Positions 34,674-44,071 of a DNA stretch of 64,000 nucleotides are shown here, piece after piece; the stretch's first letter is position 1; every line of letters starts with the position of its first letter. The position numbers and the translations under genes were made by a program. The DNA lies in assembly GCF_000759675.1 (NCBI RefSeq), contig NZ_BAWM01000013.1:62001-126000 (forward strand). Reading direction: 5' to 3'. Origin of the DNA: Neobacillus niacini (GTDB taxonomy: Bacteria; Bacillota; Bacilli; Bacillales; Cytobacillaceae). A model generated the notes under the pieces. It ran no database searches and was not told the DNA's origin. It saw nothing but the letters and a program-made list of their open reading frames with translations.

Positions 34674-35144
34674 GTGAAGTTCACGATACAGTATATACCC
34701 CTGAACAAAATCAAACCTGATGTATCATTGAAGGTAACAGAGCACATTAAGAAACTTCAGAGACTGATGTGGGATTGCATGTTTGTATTGGTTGTTAGGA
34801 AAAATCGGAAAGATAACAACTATACGATTATAAGCGGGCAAGAACGTTATGAATCCCTTCGAAAACATACAAAAAGTATTTATGCTCCTTGTATCGTCGA
34901 TAAAAGTAATTCCTCAGGAATGGTACCTTGGTTTCAACGATTACGAAAAAAACAGCCCCTTGATGATTTTCCATTACTACCTGCTGGCTGGTCCATTGTC
35001 CGCTCCTTTATAAAACAAGAACCTCGTTTTAAACAATTAACTCGATTCGAACAAATCAGAGTTCTCCTTTTAGCAGCGCGCTACAAGAGAACAGTTATTT
35101 ATTCAATGAAATTGACTGTAGATGATATATTGAAAGACCAATAG
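34674..35144 (+). CDS. ParB-like N-terminal domain protein
   Basis: 156 aa. The opening YIPLNKIKPDVSLKVTEHI and NNYTIISGQERYESLRKH match the ParB/Srx N-terminal box (the GxxRx4 motif has GQERY). A helical C-terminus follows (TRFEQIRVLLLAARYKRTV). GTG 34674 is chosen because GGAGG lies 8 nt before it; the ATG at 34668 is too close. It lacks the DNA-binding helix-turn-helix and dimer domain of true ParB, so chromosome partitioning is unlikely. Confidence 0.72.
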   Translation: MKFTIQYIPLNKIKPDVSLKVTEHIKKLQRLMWDCMFVLVVRKNRKDNNYTIISGQERYESLRKHTKSIYAPCIVDKSNSSGMVPWFQRLRKKQPLDDFPLLPAGWSIVRSFIKQEPRFKQLTRFEQIRVLLLAARYKRTVIYSMKLTVDDILKDQ

Positions 35145-35194
35145 AAATGAGAAAGAGTTAACCTTGTATATCCCTTTTTGCTTAAAAAATACTT

Positions 35195-35230
35195 ATCCCT
35201 TAGATTTTCAATCTAAAGGGATTTTTTTTG
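35195..35230 (+). terminator. Intrinsic terminator
   Basis: ATCCCTTAGATT (35195-35206) pairs with AATCTAAAGGGAT (35210-35222) with one bulge, then eight T. Confidence 0.8.
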
Positions 35231-35325
35231 TAAAAAATAGCAATTGAGGACATATGTCCTATCCGAGGTATCTTGATTTATCATTTAATTAGTATATAAA
35301 TCTAGAGAAATTGGAGAGAAAAGGG

Positions 35326-35751
35326 ATGAAAGGGAGTATATTTGCTTTTTTAGGTGGGGCTTTTATTACTTTGCAGGGTGTTGCAAATACCCGTATCAGT
35401 GAAGATATCGGCACATGGCAGACGGCAACAATTACACAGTTCACCGGATTTCTTGCAAGTTTGCTGGTCATAATGTTTGTAAGAGATAAGAAATGGAAAA
35501 GGTTAAAGTATGTTAAACCTCTTTACTTGACTAGTGGTGCTTTCGCGGCAATTATTATCTTTAGTAATGTCGCCTCCATTAAATATATAGGTGTGACCCT
35601 TTCCATTTCCGCCATTTTAATAGCACAGCTGAGTTTGACTTTTCTAATAGATGGTAAGGGATGGTTTGGTATGGTGAAACAGAAAATGAGGCTTCCTCAG
35701 TTCATAGGGATTGCGATGATGATAATTGGAGTTGTCATACTAAGTTTTTGA
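35326..35751 (+). CDS. YdcZ/DUF606-type DMT family membrane protein
   Basis: 141 aa, four TM helices, with GGAFITLQGVANTRISEDIGTWQ as the family opening. The ATG at 35326 follows GGAGAG. It is half-size for an EamA-type transporter, so it should dimerise. The neighbouring Crp/Fnr gene and a second YdcZ-type gene at 36702 suggest a heterodimer under shared control. Confidence 0.82.
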   Translation: MKGSIFAFLGGAFITLQGVANTRISEDIGTWQTATITQFTGFLASLLVIMFVRDKKWKRLKYVKPLYLTSGAFAAIIIFSNVASIKYIGVTLSISAILIAQLSLTFLIDGKGWFGMVKQKMRLPQFIGIAMMIIGVVILSF

Positions 35752-35784
35752 TCAAATGAATTGGTCGACGCTGGAGGTAGAAAC

Positions 35785-36483
35785 GTGAAAGAATTGAAAG
35801 ATCGGGAGATGCTGGAGTATTATTTGAAGGCTCATCAATTAGAATCAGTATTTAATGAAGAAATCATGCCGTATTTATCACTTCATCATTTTGAGCAAGG
35901 GGAACTTATCTTATCTCAGGGTGAACCATCCAAGTATTTGTATGTCTTGGTAAAAGGTAAAATAAAAATCTACACCACTTCTGCCGAAGGGAAAACACTT
36001 ATCTTATCTTTTAAATCACCAATTGAAGTTATTGGTGATATTGAGTACGTTCAGGAGATAGATACCATCAATACGGTAGAGGCAGTTTCCTCAGTCTATC
36101 TGATCGGTGTTCAACATACTATGCTAAGAAAATTTACAAATGATTATTCACCATTTCTGAAATTTATTTTAAATATTATTACGGAAAAGTTTTATCTGAA
36201 GACAAATTCCATGAGCTTCAGTTTGTTGTATCCTGTTGAGGTTCGATTAGCTAGTTATTTATTGTCGGTTACCCACGATGAAAACGAATCAATTTTAAAC
36301 AGTCAATTAAGTACTACTAGTTTAACGGATACTGCAAACCTAATCGGAACCAGCTATCGCCACCTAAATCGGGTCATTCGGCAGCTTTGTTCCGATGGAC
36401 TGGTAGAGCGCAGCAACGGTTTCATTCTTATTAAAGATAAAGAAGGTTTAAAGACTCTAGCTGGTGGCAATATTTACGAGTAA
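35785..36483 (+). CDS. Crp/Fnr-family transcription regulator (YeiL-like)
   Basis: 232 aa. N-terminal cyclic-nucleotide-binding-fold domain (GELILSQGEPSKYLYVLVKGKIKIY) and C-terminal winged helix with recognition helix in GTSYRHLNRVIRQLCSDGLVER. No Cys cluster for FeS is seen. GTG 35785 follows GGAGG. Sandwiched between two YdcZ-type transporter genes on the same strand, so it probably regulates them. Confidence 0.87.
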   Translation: MKELKDREMLEYYLKAHQLESVFNEEIMPYLSLHHFEQGELILSQGEPSKYLYVLVKGKIKIYTTSAEGKTLILSFKSPIEVIGDIEYVQEIDTINTVEAVSSVYLIGVQHTMLRKFTNDYSPFLKFILNIITEKFYLKTNSMSFSLLYPVEVRLASYLLSVTHDENESILNSQLSTTSLTDTANLIGTSYRHLNRVIRQLCSDGLVERSNGFILIKDKEGLKTLAGGNIYE

Positions 36484-36494
36484 ATTAGCTGGTA

Positions 36495-36650
36495 TGACCG
36501 AGCGGGAGATATTTTTTCAGGATTACGGTCAATTCATACCTACTGGAGTGACCCAGAGTAAAAAATTTTCAGGGCTATGGTCAATGCAGACCTGCTGGAG
36601 TGACCGAAACAATTAAATTTTCTCTTTATGGTTAATGCCGCTTCCTCCTG
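36495..36650. repeat. Intergenic 52-bp-period repeat, three units (family B)
   Basis: CTGGAGTGACC occurs at 36543 and 36595. TTTTCAG ends at 36520 and 36572, and GGTCAAT is at 36527 and 36579. These are 52 bp apart, and a diverged third unit runs to ~36650. The same TGGAGTGACCGAAA motif recurs at 52468. Confidence 0.78.
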
Positions 36651-36701
36651 CAGTCAATTATGAGTTTCTATTTAAATATTTCACATTGGAGTGTATACGA
36701 T

Positions 36702-37193
36702 ATGATTCTAGGACTATTATTTGCCGTACTGGCTGGAGCACTTGTCAGCCTGCAAAATATATTCAATAGTAAAATCGATGAACACGCTGGTTCCTGGACA
36801 ACGACTACATTAGTATTATGTTTAGGATTCGTCGCTTCATTTACTATAGGTTTTTTGTTCGAAGGTAAACAGCTATTTATCTTACAAAATATGAAGCCAT
36901 GGTACTGGTTCAGTGGTTTAATAGGAGTAGGTGTGGTAACCTGTATCGTGCAAGGCATTAGGTTGCTTGGACCAACCTATGCGATTTCTATCATTCTCAC
37001 ATCACAGCTCGGCATTGCATTATTGTGGGACACATTTGGCTGGTTGGGGATAGAAAAGGTACCTTTCACCTTCCAACAATTGATAGGTGTTCTAGTTATA
37101 GTTGCAGGCATTCTTATTTTTAAAATAAGCGGAGAACCTAAGTGGACTAAAATACCTTCTAATGGCTTAAAAAGGGTCCATGCAGAAAAGTAA
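36702..37193 (+). CDS. YdcZ/DUF606-type DMT family membrane protein (second copy)
   Basis: 163 aa, five TM helices. The ATG at 36702 has GGAGTG upstream; the ATG at 36660 lacks one. AVLAGALVSLQNIFNSKIDEHAGSW corresponds to the family opening of the gene at 35326. Probably the partner half-transporter. Confidence 0.82.
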   Translation: MILGLLFAVLAGALVSLQNIFNSKIDEHAGSWTTTTLVLCLGFVASFTIGFLFEGKQLFILQNMKPWYWFSGLIGVGVVTCIVQGIRLLGPTYAISIILTSQLGIALLWDTFGWLGIEKVPFTFQQLIGVLVIVAGILIFKISGEPKWTKIPSNGLKRVHAEK

Positions 37194-37214
37194 CCTAAGG
37201 ATGGAGAGTTCCTT

Positions 37215-37919
37215 TTGAAAAATTACAAAACTTTGTTTTTTGATGTTGATGATACGTTGTTGGATTTCGGTGCTGCGGAAAAGATAGCGTTACAACTCCT
37301 TTTCGCGGAGCAGAATATTCCGCACACTCCTGAAATGGAAGCGAAGTATCAAGGAATAAATCAAAGTCACTGGAAGAGGTTTGAACAAGGAGAATTGGAC
37401 CGTGATGAGGTTGTCAACACACGGTTTTCTATCTTATTTAATGACTATGAAAAAGAAGTCGACGGGACATTACTCGAAAAAAAATATCGTAGTTACCTAG
37501 AACAAGGTAATCAACTGGTGAATGGAGCTTTTGAACTAATCACTGAACTTCAAAGCGATTATGACTTGTACGTAGTAACAAACGGTGTGTCCAAGACTCA
37601 GTATAAACGATTACTTGATTCAGGATTATACCCACTATTTAAGGGGATCTTCGTTTCAGAAGACACTGGGTTCCAAAAGCCAATGAAGGAATTTTTCGAT
37701 TATGTATTTGCAAGAATTCCTCATTTCGAAGTAGAACAGGCATTAATTATTGGCGATTCGTTAAGCGCAGATATTAAGGGCGGGGAGTTGGCTGGGTTGG
37801 ATACATGCTGGTTTAATCCGAAAATGAAACCGAATCATTCTAATATTAACCCAACCTATCAAATTCACAAACTTGAAGAGTTAAAACAAATTGTAACTGA
37901 AAAAATGGGTGCCTATTAA
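37215..37919 (+). CDS. HAD hydrolase, YjjG/YfnB-type nucleotidase
   Basis: 234 aa HAD with all motifs: DVDDTLLDF (I), VVTNG (II), Lys in FQKPMKEFF (III) and IGDSLSADIKGGELAG (IV). Subfamily-like traits (RFEQGELDRDEVVNTRF) fit YjjG noncanonical pyrimidine nucleotidases that clear damaged nucleotides. TTG start. It follows the transporter after 21 nt and may be in its transcript. Confidence 0.87.
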   Translation: MKNYKTLFFDVDDTLLDFGAAEKIALQLLFAEQNIPHTPEMEAKYQGINQSHWKRFEQGELDRDEVVNTRFSILFNDYEKEVDGTLLEKKYRSYLEQGNQLVNGAFELITELQSDYDLYVVTNGVSKTQYKRLLDSGLYPLFKGIFVSEDTGFQKPMKEFFDYVFARIPHFEVEQALIIGDSLSADIKGGELAGLDTCWFNPKMKPNHSNINPTYQIHKLEELKQIVTEKMGAY

Positions 37920-37942
37920 TTTGATAAAGGGGAGCAGAGTGT

Positions 37943-38467
37943 ATGGAGTTAACCTATGAAATTTTAAAGGATAACGAGATTGAATATTGTAGAGATTTAT
38001 GTAATGAACTGATGGGTTTTCAAAAATCAAAGGCATACATATCTCCCCAGTTGTTTGACAATATGAATTTTGACACTCGGATGGTTCCTTCCGTAAAAAA
38101 TGCCATTCACAATTACACCGTAATCGTAAAAGATGGTGAGAAAATTATAGCCTACGTCTATTCCAATATCTCGCCGAAAGAAGCCTATTCTAACGATTTC
38201 GCTACTTTTTTTGACTTATCAACTGTTCGGAAAAAGAATGTAGGTTGCCTATCCCAATTTTATATAAAAGAAGAATATAGACAGTATGGAATTGGTTCCA
38301 AACTCTTTAATATGTCAATGAATTGGCTGAAGCAATTTGAGGATGTTGAAGATTATTTCATCTATGTCTCAAATGGCAATGACAATGCATTAGAATTCTA
38401 TCAGCGTAAAGGATTTTCTGTGAGTCATACCATTTTAGATGGTTTTATTACAGTATTAAGAAAATAG
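37943..38467 (+). CDS. GNAT family N-acetyltransferase
   Basis: 174 aa. LTYEILKDNEIEYCRDLCNELMGFQK opening, acetyl-CoA loop EEYRQYGIGSKLF and NGNDNALEFYQRKGF. RBS AAGGGGAG. Substrate unknown. Confidence 0.85.
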   Translation: MELTYEILKDNEIEYCRDLCNELMGFQKSKAYISPQLFDNMNFDTRMVPSVKNAIHNYTVIVKDGEKIIAYVYSNISPKEAYSNDFATFFDLSTVRKKNVGCLSQFYIKEEYRQYGIGSKLFNMSMNWLKQFEDVEDYFIYVSNGNDNALEFYQRKGFSVSHTILDGFITVLRK

Positions 38468-38596
38468 AGCAGCATTGGGTTCTCGAAACTTAGACATCTA
38501 CACCTCAAGACTTAGTTGAACTTACTTCTCCAGTATCTTTTTGGATTATCAAATCTCCTCTATACTGTGGTTACTATAGTAAATGGAGTGAGAATT

Positions 38597-39211
38597 ATGA
38601 TGGAATCAATACTGACCCTCATAGAAGACTGGGGTAAATGGGGTGTGTTAATTTCCTTATTTATTGAAGGGAGTGCTCTTCCGTTTATTGGATCTTTCAT
38701 CATGGTCACAGTAGGATTTATTTTAGATTTGACCTGGTTTGAAATGGTTTGGATCTCGATAGCTGGAAGCTTATTGTATGCCTTAGGGAGTTGGATTCCC
38801 TTTTTTATTGGTTATAAATTTGGAAAATCTGTAGAAAACAGGTTAAGTTATACGAAAAGAGAAAAATTAGCAAAGGCAAAGGATGCTTTTACCAAGAATG
38901 GGGTTTGGAGCGTAGCCATTTCGAGTCCTCTCCACTTGGGGAATTTTGTTCCTTTTTTAGCAGGTATGTCTCATATGAATCTTCGAACCTATACTTTATT
39001 TACGATGATCGGAATTGCTCCGTCCACCTTATTATTTTTAAGTATTGGTCGTTTTTATACCGGCGATATCAACACCGTTATGAATACAATCAATGATTAT
39101 CAACTATTACTGTTTATTTTGTTTGGCGTGATTACCTCTATATATATGGGCTTAAAAATATTAAGTCATCGTGAGGAAAAGAAATTAGTAAAAAATAAGG
39201 TAATAAGCTAG
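38597..39211 (+). CDS. DedA/SNARE-associated (VTT) membrane protein
   Basis: 204 aa with ~5 helices. FIEGSALPFIGSFIMVTVG contains the conserved E-x-x-x-P re-entrant motif of the DedA family, and G-rich LGSWIPFFIGYKFGK the second; members are lipid carriers (undecaprenyl-phosphate or PE flipping). ATG 38597 follows TGGAGTGAG; the frame is open to 38516 without a ribosome site. Confidence 0.85.
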   Translation: MMESILTLIEDWGKWGVLISLFIEGSALPFIGSFIMVTVGFILDLTWFEMVWISIAGSLLYALGSWIPFFIGYKFGKSVENRLSYTKREKLAKAKDAFTKNGVWSVAISSPLHLGNFVPFLAGMSHMNLRTYTLFTMIGIAPSTLLFLSIGRFYTGDINTVMNTINDYQLLLFILFGVITSIYMGLKILSHREEKKLVKNKVIS

Positions 39212-39220
39212 AAATCATTA

Positions 39221-39250
39221 AAACACCTGAATTAGGTGTTTTTTCTTTTT
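39221..39250 (+). terminator. Intrinsic terminator
   Basis: AAACACCT (39221-39228) and AGGTGTTT (39234-39241), then TTTTCTTTTT. Confidence 0.85.
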
Positions 39251-39349
39251 CAAAGTAGTAGAGTGCCGAAGGCAACTTAGGTTATTACTTCCATAGCCAT
39301 AATCAATCGATTATAATTTCAATGAATGGAATGTATTAGGAGTGTTTAG

Positions 39350-40045
39350 ATGAAAAATATATCAATTTTAGTTGCAGATGATGAAGAAGAGATTGCAAAT
39401 TTAATTGCAATCCATTTGGAAAAGGAAGGGTACAGAGTTTTAAAAGTATTGGATGGGCAGGAAGCCATACATATAATCCAGACTCAATCGATTGATTTAG
39501 TTATATTGGATATCATGATGCCGAAAATAGATGGTTATGAAGTAACCCGGCAAATTCGTCAACAACATAACATGCCGATCATTTTTTTGAGTGCTAAAAC
39601 ATCTGATTTTGATAAGGTTCACGGGCTCGTAATTGGAGCAGACGATTATATGACGAAACCATTTACCCCCATAGAACTGGTTGCTCGTGTAAATGCACAG
39701 CTACGACGGTTTATGAAGTTGAATCAACCTAAAGTTAATCATGTTTCTGGCTTAGAATTTGGTGGATTGGATATTTCGCCTGAACAACGGACGGTTACTC
39801 TATATGGTGAAAACATCGACCTAACGCCGAAGGAATTTGATATTTTATATTTACTAGCCCGGCATCCAAAGAAAGTGTTCAGTGTGGAAAATATTTTTCA
39901 GCAGGTGTGGGGCGAAGCATACTATGAAGGGGCTAATACCGTAATGGTCCATATTCGTACGTTGCGAAAAAAACTAGAAGATGATAAACGGAAAAACAAA
40001 TTAATCAAAACGGTGTGGGGAGTCGGGTATACATTCTATGGGTAA
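39350..40045 (+). CDS. OmpR/VanR-type response regulator
   Basis: 231 aa. Asp54 (VILDIMMPK), Lys103 (YMTKPFTPIEL) and a winged helix (TPKEFDILYLLARHP, ANTVMVHIRTLRKKLE). Overlaps the kinase by 8 nt. The VanY gene three positions downstream supports VanR-type function. Confidence 0.92.
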   Translation: MKNISILVADDEEEIANLIAIHLEKEGYRVLKVLDGQEAIHIIQTQSIDLVILDIMMPKIDGYEVTRQIRQQHNMPIIFLSAKTSDFDKVHGLVIGADDYMTKPFTPIELVARVNAQLRRFMKLNQPKVNHVSGLEFGGLDISPEQRTVTLYGENIDLTPKEFDILYLLARHPKKVFSVENIFQQVWGEAYYEGANTVMVHIRTLRKKLEDDKRKNKLIKTVWGVGYTFYG

Positions 40046-41150
40046 AATCGTACGAAGTTTCCGTTCTAGAATGATTCTCTTATTTGGATTAAGCATGTTT
40101 TTATCTGGTTCCATAACATATATAGTCTTTAAGGGACTTCAGTGGTTCTATCACACTTGGGTTCAATGGGGCAATCCGCTTGCTCAACTTCGGTTATTTA
40201 TAAGCACTATTGGTGACATTAACTTCTTTTTACTGTTATTTATTCCGCTGTCAATCTTGTTTTTCTATTTACTCACTAAGCCCTATACTACGTATTTTAA
40301 TGAGATTTCAAGTGGAATTCACAATCTAGCGCGTGGAGACTTTAAACAGCAGGTTCATATCCGATCAAATGATGAATTTAGTTCTATTGCCCATGATATT
40401 AATCTTGCAAGTGAAAAATTGGAAGAAGCGGTTCAAAGAGGAGATTTTTCGGAAAGCAGTAAGGACCAGCTGGTTGTAAATTTGGCTCATGATTTGCGGA
40501 CTCCTCTTACCTCCGTTATTGGCTATTTGGATTTAATCCTTAAGGATGAGAATTTAACGAAGGATCAAGCCAAACATTATCTTACCATTGCTTTTACAAA
40601 ATCTCAGCGTTTAGAACGATTGATTGATGAACTATTTGAAATTACCAGAATGAATTACGGCATGTTACAAATAGAGAAAAAGCTTATTAATTTAAGTGAC
40701 TTGCTTTTTCAATTAAAGGAAGAAATGTATCCAGTCTTTGAAAAAAATGATTTGATTGCTCGATTGAATATACTGCCATCTCTATCTATTTTAGGTGATG
40801 GAGAACTGTTAGCACGTGTGTTTGAAAACCTGCTAACCAATGCAAACCGGTATGGGTTTGATGGTCAGTATGTCGATATTAACGGTTTTATTCATGAAGG
40901 GGAAGTAGTTGTTCAAGTCATAAATTATGGAGACAGCATTCCTCCGAATGAACTTCCGCACATTTTTGATATGTTTTATACTGGTGACAAAGCCCGGACA
41001 CATCAAGAAGATAGTACAGGTCTAGGCTTATTCATCGCAAAGAATATTGTCGAGCAGCATAATGGTTCAATTACAGTTGAAAGTAGTTTAATTCATACCG
41101 TATTTGAAGTGCGTTTTCCTCAGGAAAACATGCCAATTGATCAAACTTAG
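40038..41150 (+). CDS. VanS-like sensor histidine kinase
   Basis: 370 aa. Two TM helices (~10-32 and ~58-80) with a ~25-residue external loop, HAMP (~80-133), phospho-acceptor His151 (NLAHDLRTPLTS), N box NLLTNANRYG and G box STGLGLFIAKNI. The short sensor loop and architecture fit VanS. Overlaps the regulator. Confidence 0.9.
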   Translation: MGKIVRSFRSRMILLFGLSMFLSGSITYIVFKGLQWFYHTWVQWGNPLAQLRLFISTIGDINFFLLLFIPLSILFFYLLTKPYTTYFNEISSGIHNLARGDFKQQVHIRSNDEFSSIAHDINLASEKLEEAVQRGDFSESSKDQLVVNLAHDLRTPLTSVIGYLDLILKDENLTKDQAKHYLTIAFTKSQRLERLIDELFEITRMNYGMLQIEKKLINLSDLLFQLKEEMYPVFEKNDLIARLNILPSLSILGDGELLARVFENLLTNANRYGFDGQYVDINGFIHEGEVVVQVINYGDSIPPNELPHIFDMFYTGDKARTHQEDSTGLGLFIAKNIVEQHNGSITVESSLIHTVFEVRFPQENMPIDQT

Positions 41151-41245
41151 TGAAAAACTTAAGAAAAATTTAAACTTTACCCTACTTTTTATTTAAAAAG
41201 TATTTCCTATTCTATTACCAAGATAGAAATAGGAGGATACTGAAA

Positions 41246-42121
41246 ATGAAGAAGTGGGGATTTTTATTATTGGTTTTATTAAGTATAGGAATTACAGTTG
41301 TGAATAGATTGCCGTTTTTTCAAAACAAAATAGAGATTAAACATTATGAGCCAGATTATAAATTAGATGAAAGCGGAACTTCTGAAAGTCACCAAATGGT
41401 AGAGATAGCAGAAGAGCTGGTCTATCAGGGAAATTTACTTTTGGTCAATAATGATTATCCTGTTCACGCAGAGAGTATAAAATCAGATGTAGTGAATTTA
41501 ATTAAGCACAGCGAATTAACAGAGGGATATGGTCTTTTAGATAGTGAAATTTATTTGTCAGAGGAAGTAGCGTATGAGTTTTCAGAGATGATAAGAGCTG
41601 CAGAAGCTGAAGGGGTTCGGTATTTCTCTATTAATAGTGGCTTTCGAGACTTTGACGAGCAAAATGTACTTTATCAACAAATGGGGTCTAGTTTAGCTTT
41701 GCCAGCCGGCCATAGTGAACACAATTTAGGTTTATCGCTGGATGTAGGATCGACTCAAATGAAAATGAGTAAAGCTCCTGAAGGTAAGTGGATAGAAAAA
41801 AATGCTTGGAAATACGGTTTTATTTTACGCTATCCAAAGGATAAAACGCATATTACGGGCATTCAATATGAACCATGGCATATCCGTTATGTAGGGTTGC
41901 CACACAGTGCGATCATACAGGAAAAGAATTTGGCATTGGAAGAATATCTGGATTATCTGAGAGAAAAAAAGAACATATTAGCTAATGTTAATGGCGTAGA
42001 ATATACTGTTACCTATTACCCTCTTTCTACTAGTAAGACCATAAATGTACCGGAGAATAACAAATATGAGATTTCAGGTAACAATGTGGATGGAGTTATT
42101 GTGACTGAATACGAGTTTTAA
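41246..42121 (+). CDS. vanY: VanY-type D-alanyl-D-alanine carboxypeptidase
   Basis: 291 aa. An N-terminal membrane helix anchors it outside the cell. Zinc ligands H159 and D166 (SEHNLGLSLD), catalytic E209 and ligand H212 (YEPWHIRYVG), plus SGFRDFDEQ, are all conserved. It removes terminal D-Ala from peptidoglycan precursors. Beyond ~225 a ~65-residue extension (YTVTYYPLSTS..) is unusual. The upstream VanRS-like pair probably regulates it; vanH, vanA/B and vanX homologues are absent here. RBS AGGAGG. Confidence 0.88.
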   Translation: MKKWGFLLLVLLSIGITVVNRLPFFQNKIEIKHYEPDYKLDESGTSESHQMVEIAEELVYQGNLLLVNNDYPVHAESIKSDVVNLIKHSELTEGYGLLDSEIYLSEEVAYEFSEMIRAAEAEGVRYFSINSGFRDFDEQNVLYQQMGSSLALPAGHSEHNLGLSLDVGSTQMKMSKAPEGKWIEKNAWKYGFILRYPKDKTHITGIQYEPWHIRYVGLPHSAIIQEKNLALEEYLDYLREKKNILANVNGVEYTVTYYPLSTSKTINVPENNKYEISGNNVDGVIVTEYEF

Positions 42122-42194
42122 GAAGAGGTTAAATGAATTGAAAAACAAGTTGAAGGAGTTGCGGCGACGGCTCTTTTTGTCCGTAAACTATTAA

Positions 42195-42315
42195 CATTAT
42201 CCGAGATAAATCTACTTATCCGAGAGATATTTTTGCTATGTGAGAGTAAATTTGCTTATCCGAGAGTATTTTTAGTTATGTGAGAGTAAATTCAACATTC
42301 TCGGAGAGTGAATTT
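42195..42315. repeat. Intergenic alternating ~20-bp repeat array (family C)
   Basis: About six units start near 42195, 42215, 42236, 42255, 42275 and 42295, alternating between CTTATCCGAGAG(A)TATTTTT and TATGTGAGAGTAAATT forms; the pair repeats at exactly 40 bp (CTTATCCGAGAG at 42215 and 42255). The rest of 42122-42436 holds no gene. Confidence 0.75.
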
Positions 42316-42436
42316 TTCCACCTATTTATTTTTACATTGGAAATTTTTATCATTGAAATAGTGCAAAATAGTATTAAACGAGTATAAACATAATTTATAC
42401 TAATATCCATGATGTAATTATACATAGGGGGATAAA

Positions 42437-43177
42437 ATGGAACTATCTTTGTTATTAGAGTACGGCTGGGTTTTACTTATTTTAATTTTGTTAGAGGGCT
42501 TATTATCTGCGGATAATGCTTTGGTGTTGGCCATTATGGCGAAGCATTTACCAGAAGATCAGCAGAAAAAGGCAATTAATATTGGGTTGTTATTAGCTTT
42601 TATCTTTAGGGTTGGTGCTATCTTTATTATTTCGTTTTTGTTTCATGTTTGGTGGATTCAAGCGATAGGGGCTGCGTATTTAATTTTCATCGCATTAAAA
42701 CATTTGCTTAGAAAGGATCATGGCGGTAAAGAAAAAGAGGGAAAAAGCTACCGAGCTACTGTAGCTCAAATCGCATTAGCTGATATAGCCTTCGCTGTAG
42801 ATTCAATTTTAGCTGCAGTCGCTCTTGTAATTGCATTGCCAGGTACGCCAATGCGCGAAATCGGAGGTATGGATGGTGCGCAATTTATTGTCATTTTATT
42901 AGGGGCTATTGCTGGATTAATCGTAATTCGGTTTGCAGCAGGATTCTTTGTTAAAATCCTGACACAACGCCCTAGTCTTGAAACAGCAGCGATGTTACTT
43001 GTTGGCTGGGTCGGGGTTAAGTTGTTAATGCACACTCTTGCCCATCCAGCTATACACATTATACCTCATGATTTTGTAGAAGGACCGATTTGGAACACCA
43101 TCTTTTGGTCTGTTATGCTTCTTATTGCTTTAGGTGGCTGGTTCTTATCTGGGAAGAAAACAGAACAGTCTACTTAA
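42437..43177 (+). CDS. TerC family membrane protein (first copy)
   Basis: 246 aa with seven or eight helices. EGLLSADNALVLAIMAKHLPE carries the conserved metal-site Asp, and DIAFAVDSILAA the second. In B. subtilis, TerC paralogues (YceF, YkoY) export Mn(II) to metallate secreted enzymes. Paralogous to the gene at 55147. No yybP-ykoY-type riboswitch seen upstream. Confidence 0.9.
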   Translation: MELSLLLEYGWVLLILILLEGLLSADNALVLAIMAKHLPEDQQKKAINIGLLLAFIFRVGAIFIISFLFHVWWIQAIGAAYLIFIALKHLLRKDHGGKEKEGKSYRATVAQIALADIAFAVDSILAAVALVIALPGTPMREIGGMDGAQFIVILLGAIAGLIVIRFAAGFFVKILTQRPSLETAAMLLVGWVGVKLLMHTLAHPAIHIIPHDFVEGPIWNTIFWSVMLLIALGGWFLSGKKTEQST

Positions 43178-43196
43178 GTTACATCAATCACAAGAA

Positions 43197-43235
43197 AATG
43201 GCTTGGACGCATCCCAAGTCATTTTTTAATTTTTT
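43197..43235 (+). terminator. Intrinsic terminator
   Basis: AATGGCTTGG (43197-43206) pairs with CCAAGTCATT (43213-43222), then two T runs. Confidence 0.75.
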
Positions 43236-43258
43236 TGAAGAAGGAAGGATGAATTAAT

Positions 43259-44071
43259 ATGAAATTTTCCTTTGATCATTTAGTTTGGTTCCACCATAAA
43301 CCTGAAAATGCGATACAACCTCTTTCAGAAAAAGGAATCCATGTGTTGCAGGGTGGTCGTCATGAATCTTGGGGTACGTATAATTCACTCTCTTATTTTG
43401 ATTTAAGTTATATAGAGTTTTTAGGGATTGAAGAGATATCAGTTGCTGAACAACACAATGAAAATCAATTAATTACCCAAATTGTTCAGCAGCTCGCTAA
43501 AGAAAATCGGGAAGGTCCTGCTAAAATAGCGATTCGAACCGATCAAATTGACGAATTAGCCATAAAGCTGAGACAAGAGGGTTTTACTATATATGGTCCA
43601 CTTCCAGGACAACGTGTAACTGCAAGTGGGGAAGTGATAAGGTGGACACTTCTTTTCATCGAGGATCATCCTAATCAGCTATCGTACCCTTTTTTCATCC
43701 AATGGGAAAAAAATGATGAGGAAAGATTGTCTGCGTTTATGGAGCAAGGAATGTTGGAAAGGCATACTGCCAGAAATTCCAAATTTGAAAGTGTCGGGTT
43801 TGTTGTCCGGGATTTGGAAGAAACGGTAAATGCCTGGGGAAAGTTTTTAAATCTTACGCCCAGTGAAGAGTTCATGGATGAAGTCTTATGTGCTAGATGT
43901 CAAAAATTAAAATTGCCTGGTACCAATCTAATTTTCTGTACACCGCTTGGAAAAGGACCAGCAGAAAAGGTCTTAAATGAAAGAGGGGAAACACCTTTTT
44001 TAGTAAACTTGTCTGAAACTACCCAAAATAGCATTTTTGAAATGTTGAATGGCTATTGGAGCTTCCAATAA
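43259..44071 (+). CDS. VOC/glyoxalase-like domain protein
   Basis: 270 aa with two related halves: MKFSFDHLVWFHHKPENAIQ and FESVGFVVRDLEETVNAWGKF, each the start of a beta-alpha-beta VOC module. The N-terminal His is kept (DHLVW), but the second metal ligand is unclear. The type fits PF13468 glyoxalase-3-like proteins. Substrate unknown. Confidence 0.8.
   Translation: MKFSFDHLVWFHHKPENAIQPLSEKGIHVLQGGRHESWGTYNSLSYFDLSYIEFLGIEEISVAEQHNENQLITQIVQQLAKENREGPAKIAIRTDQIDELAIKLRQEGFTIYGPLPGQRVTASGEVIRWTLLFIEDHPNQLSYPFFIQWEKNDEERLSAFMEQGMLERHTARNSKFESVGFVVRDLEETVNAWGKFLNLTPSEEFMDEVLCARCQKLKLPGTNLIFCTPLGKGPAEKVLNERGETPFLVNLSETTQNSIFEMLNGYWSFQ

Noticed and set aside
42320..42436. yybP-ykoY manganese riboswitch upstream of terC
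   Set aside because: Searched by eye for the conserved internal-loop motif; not found.
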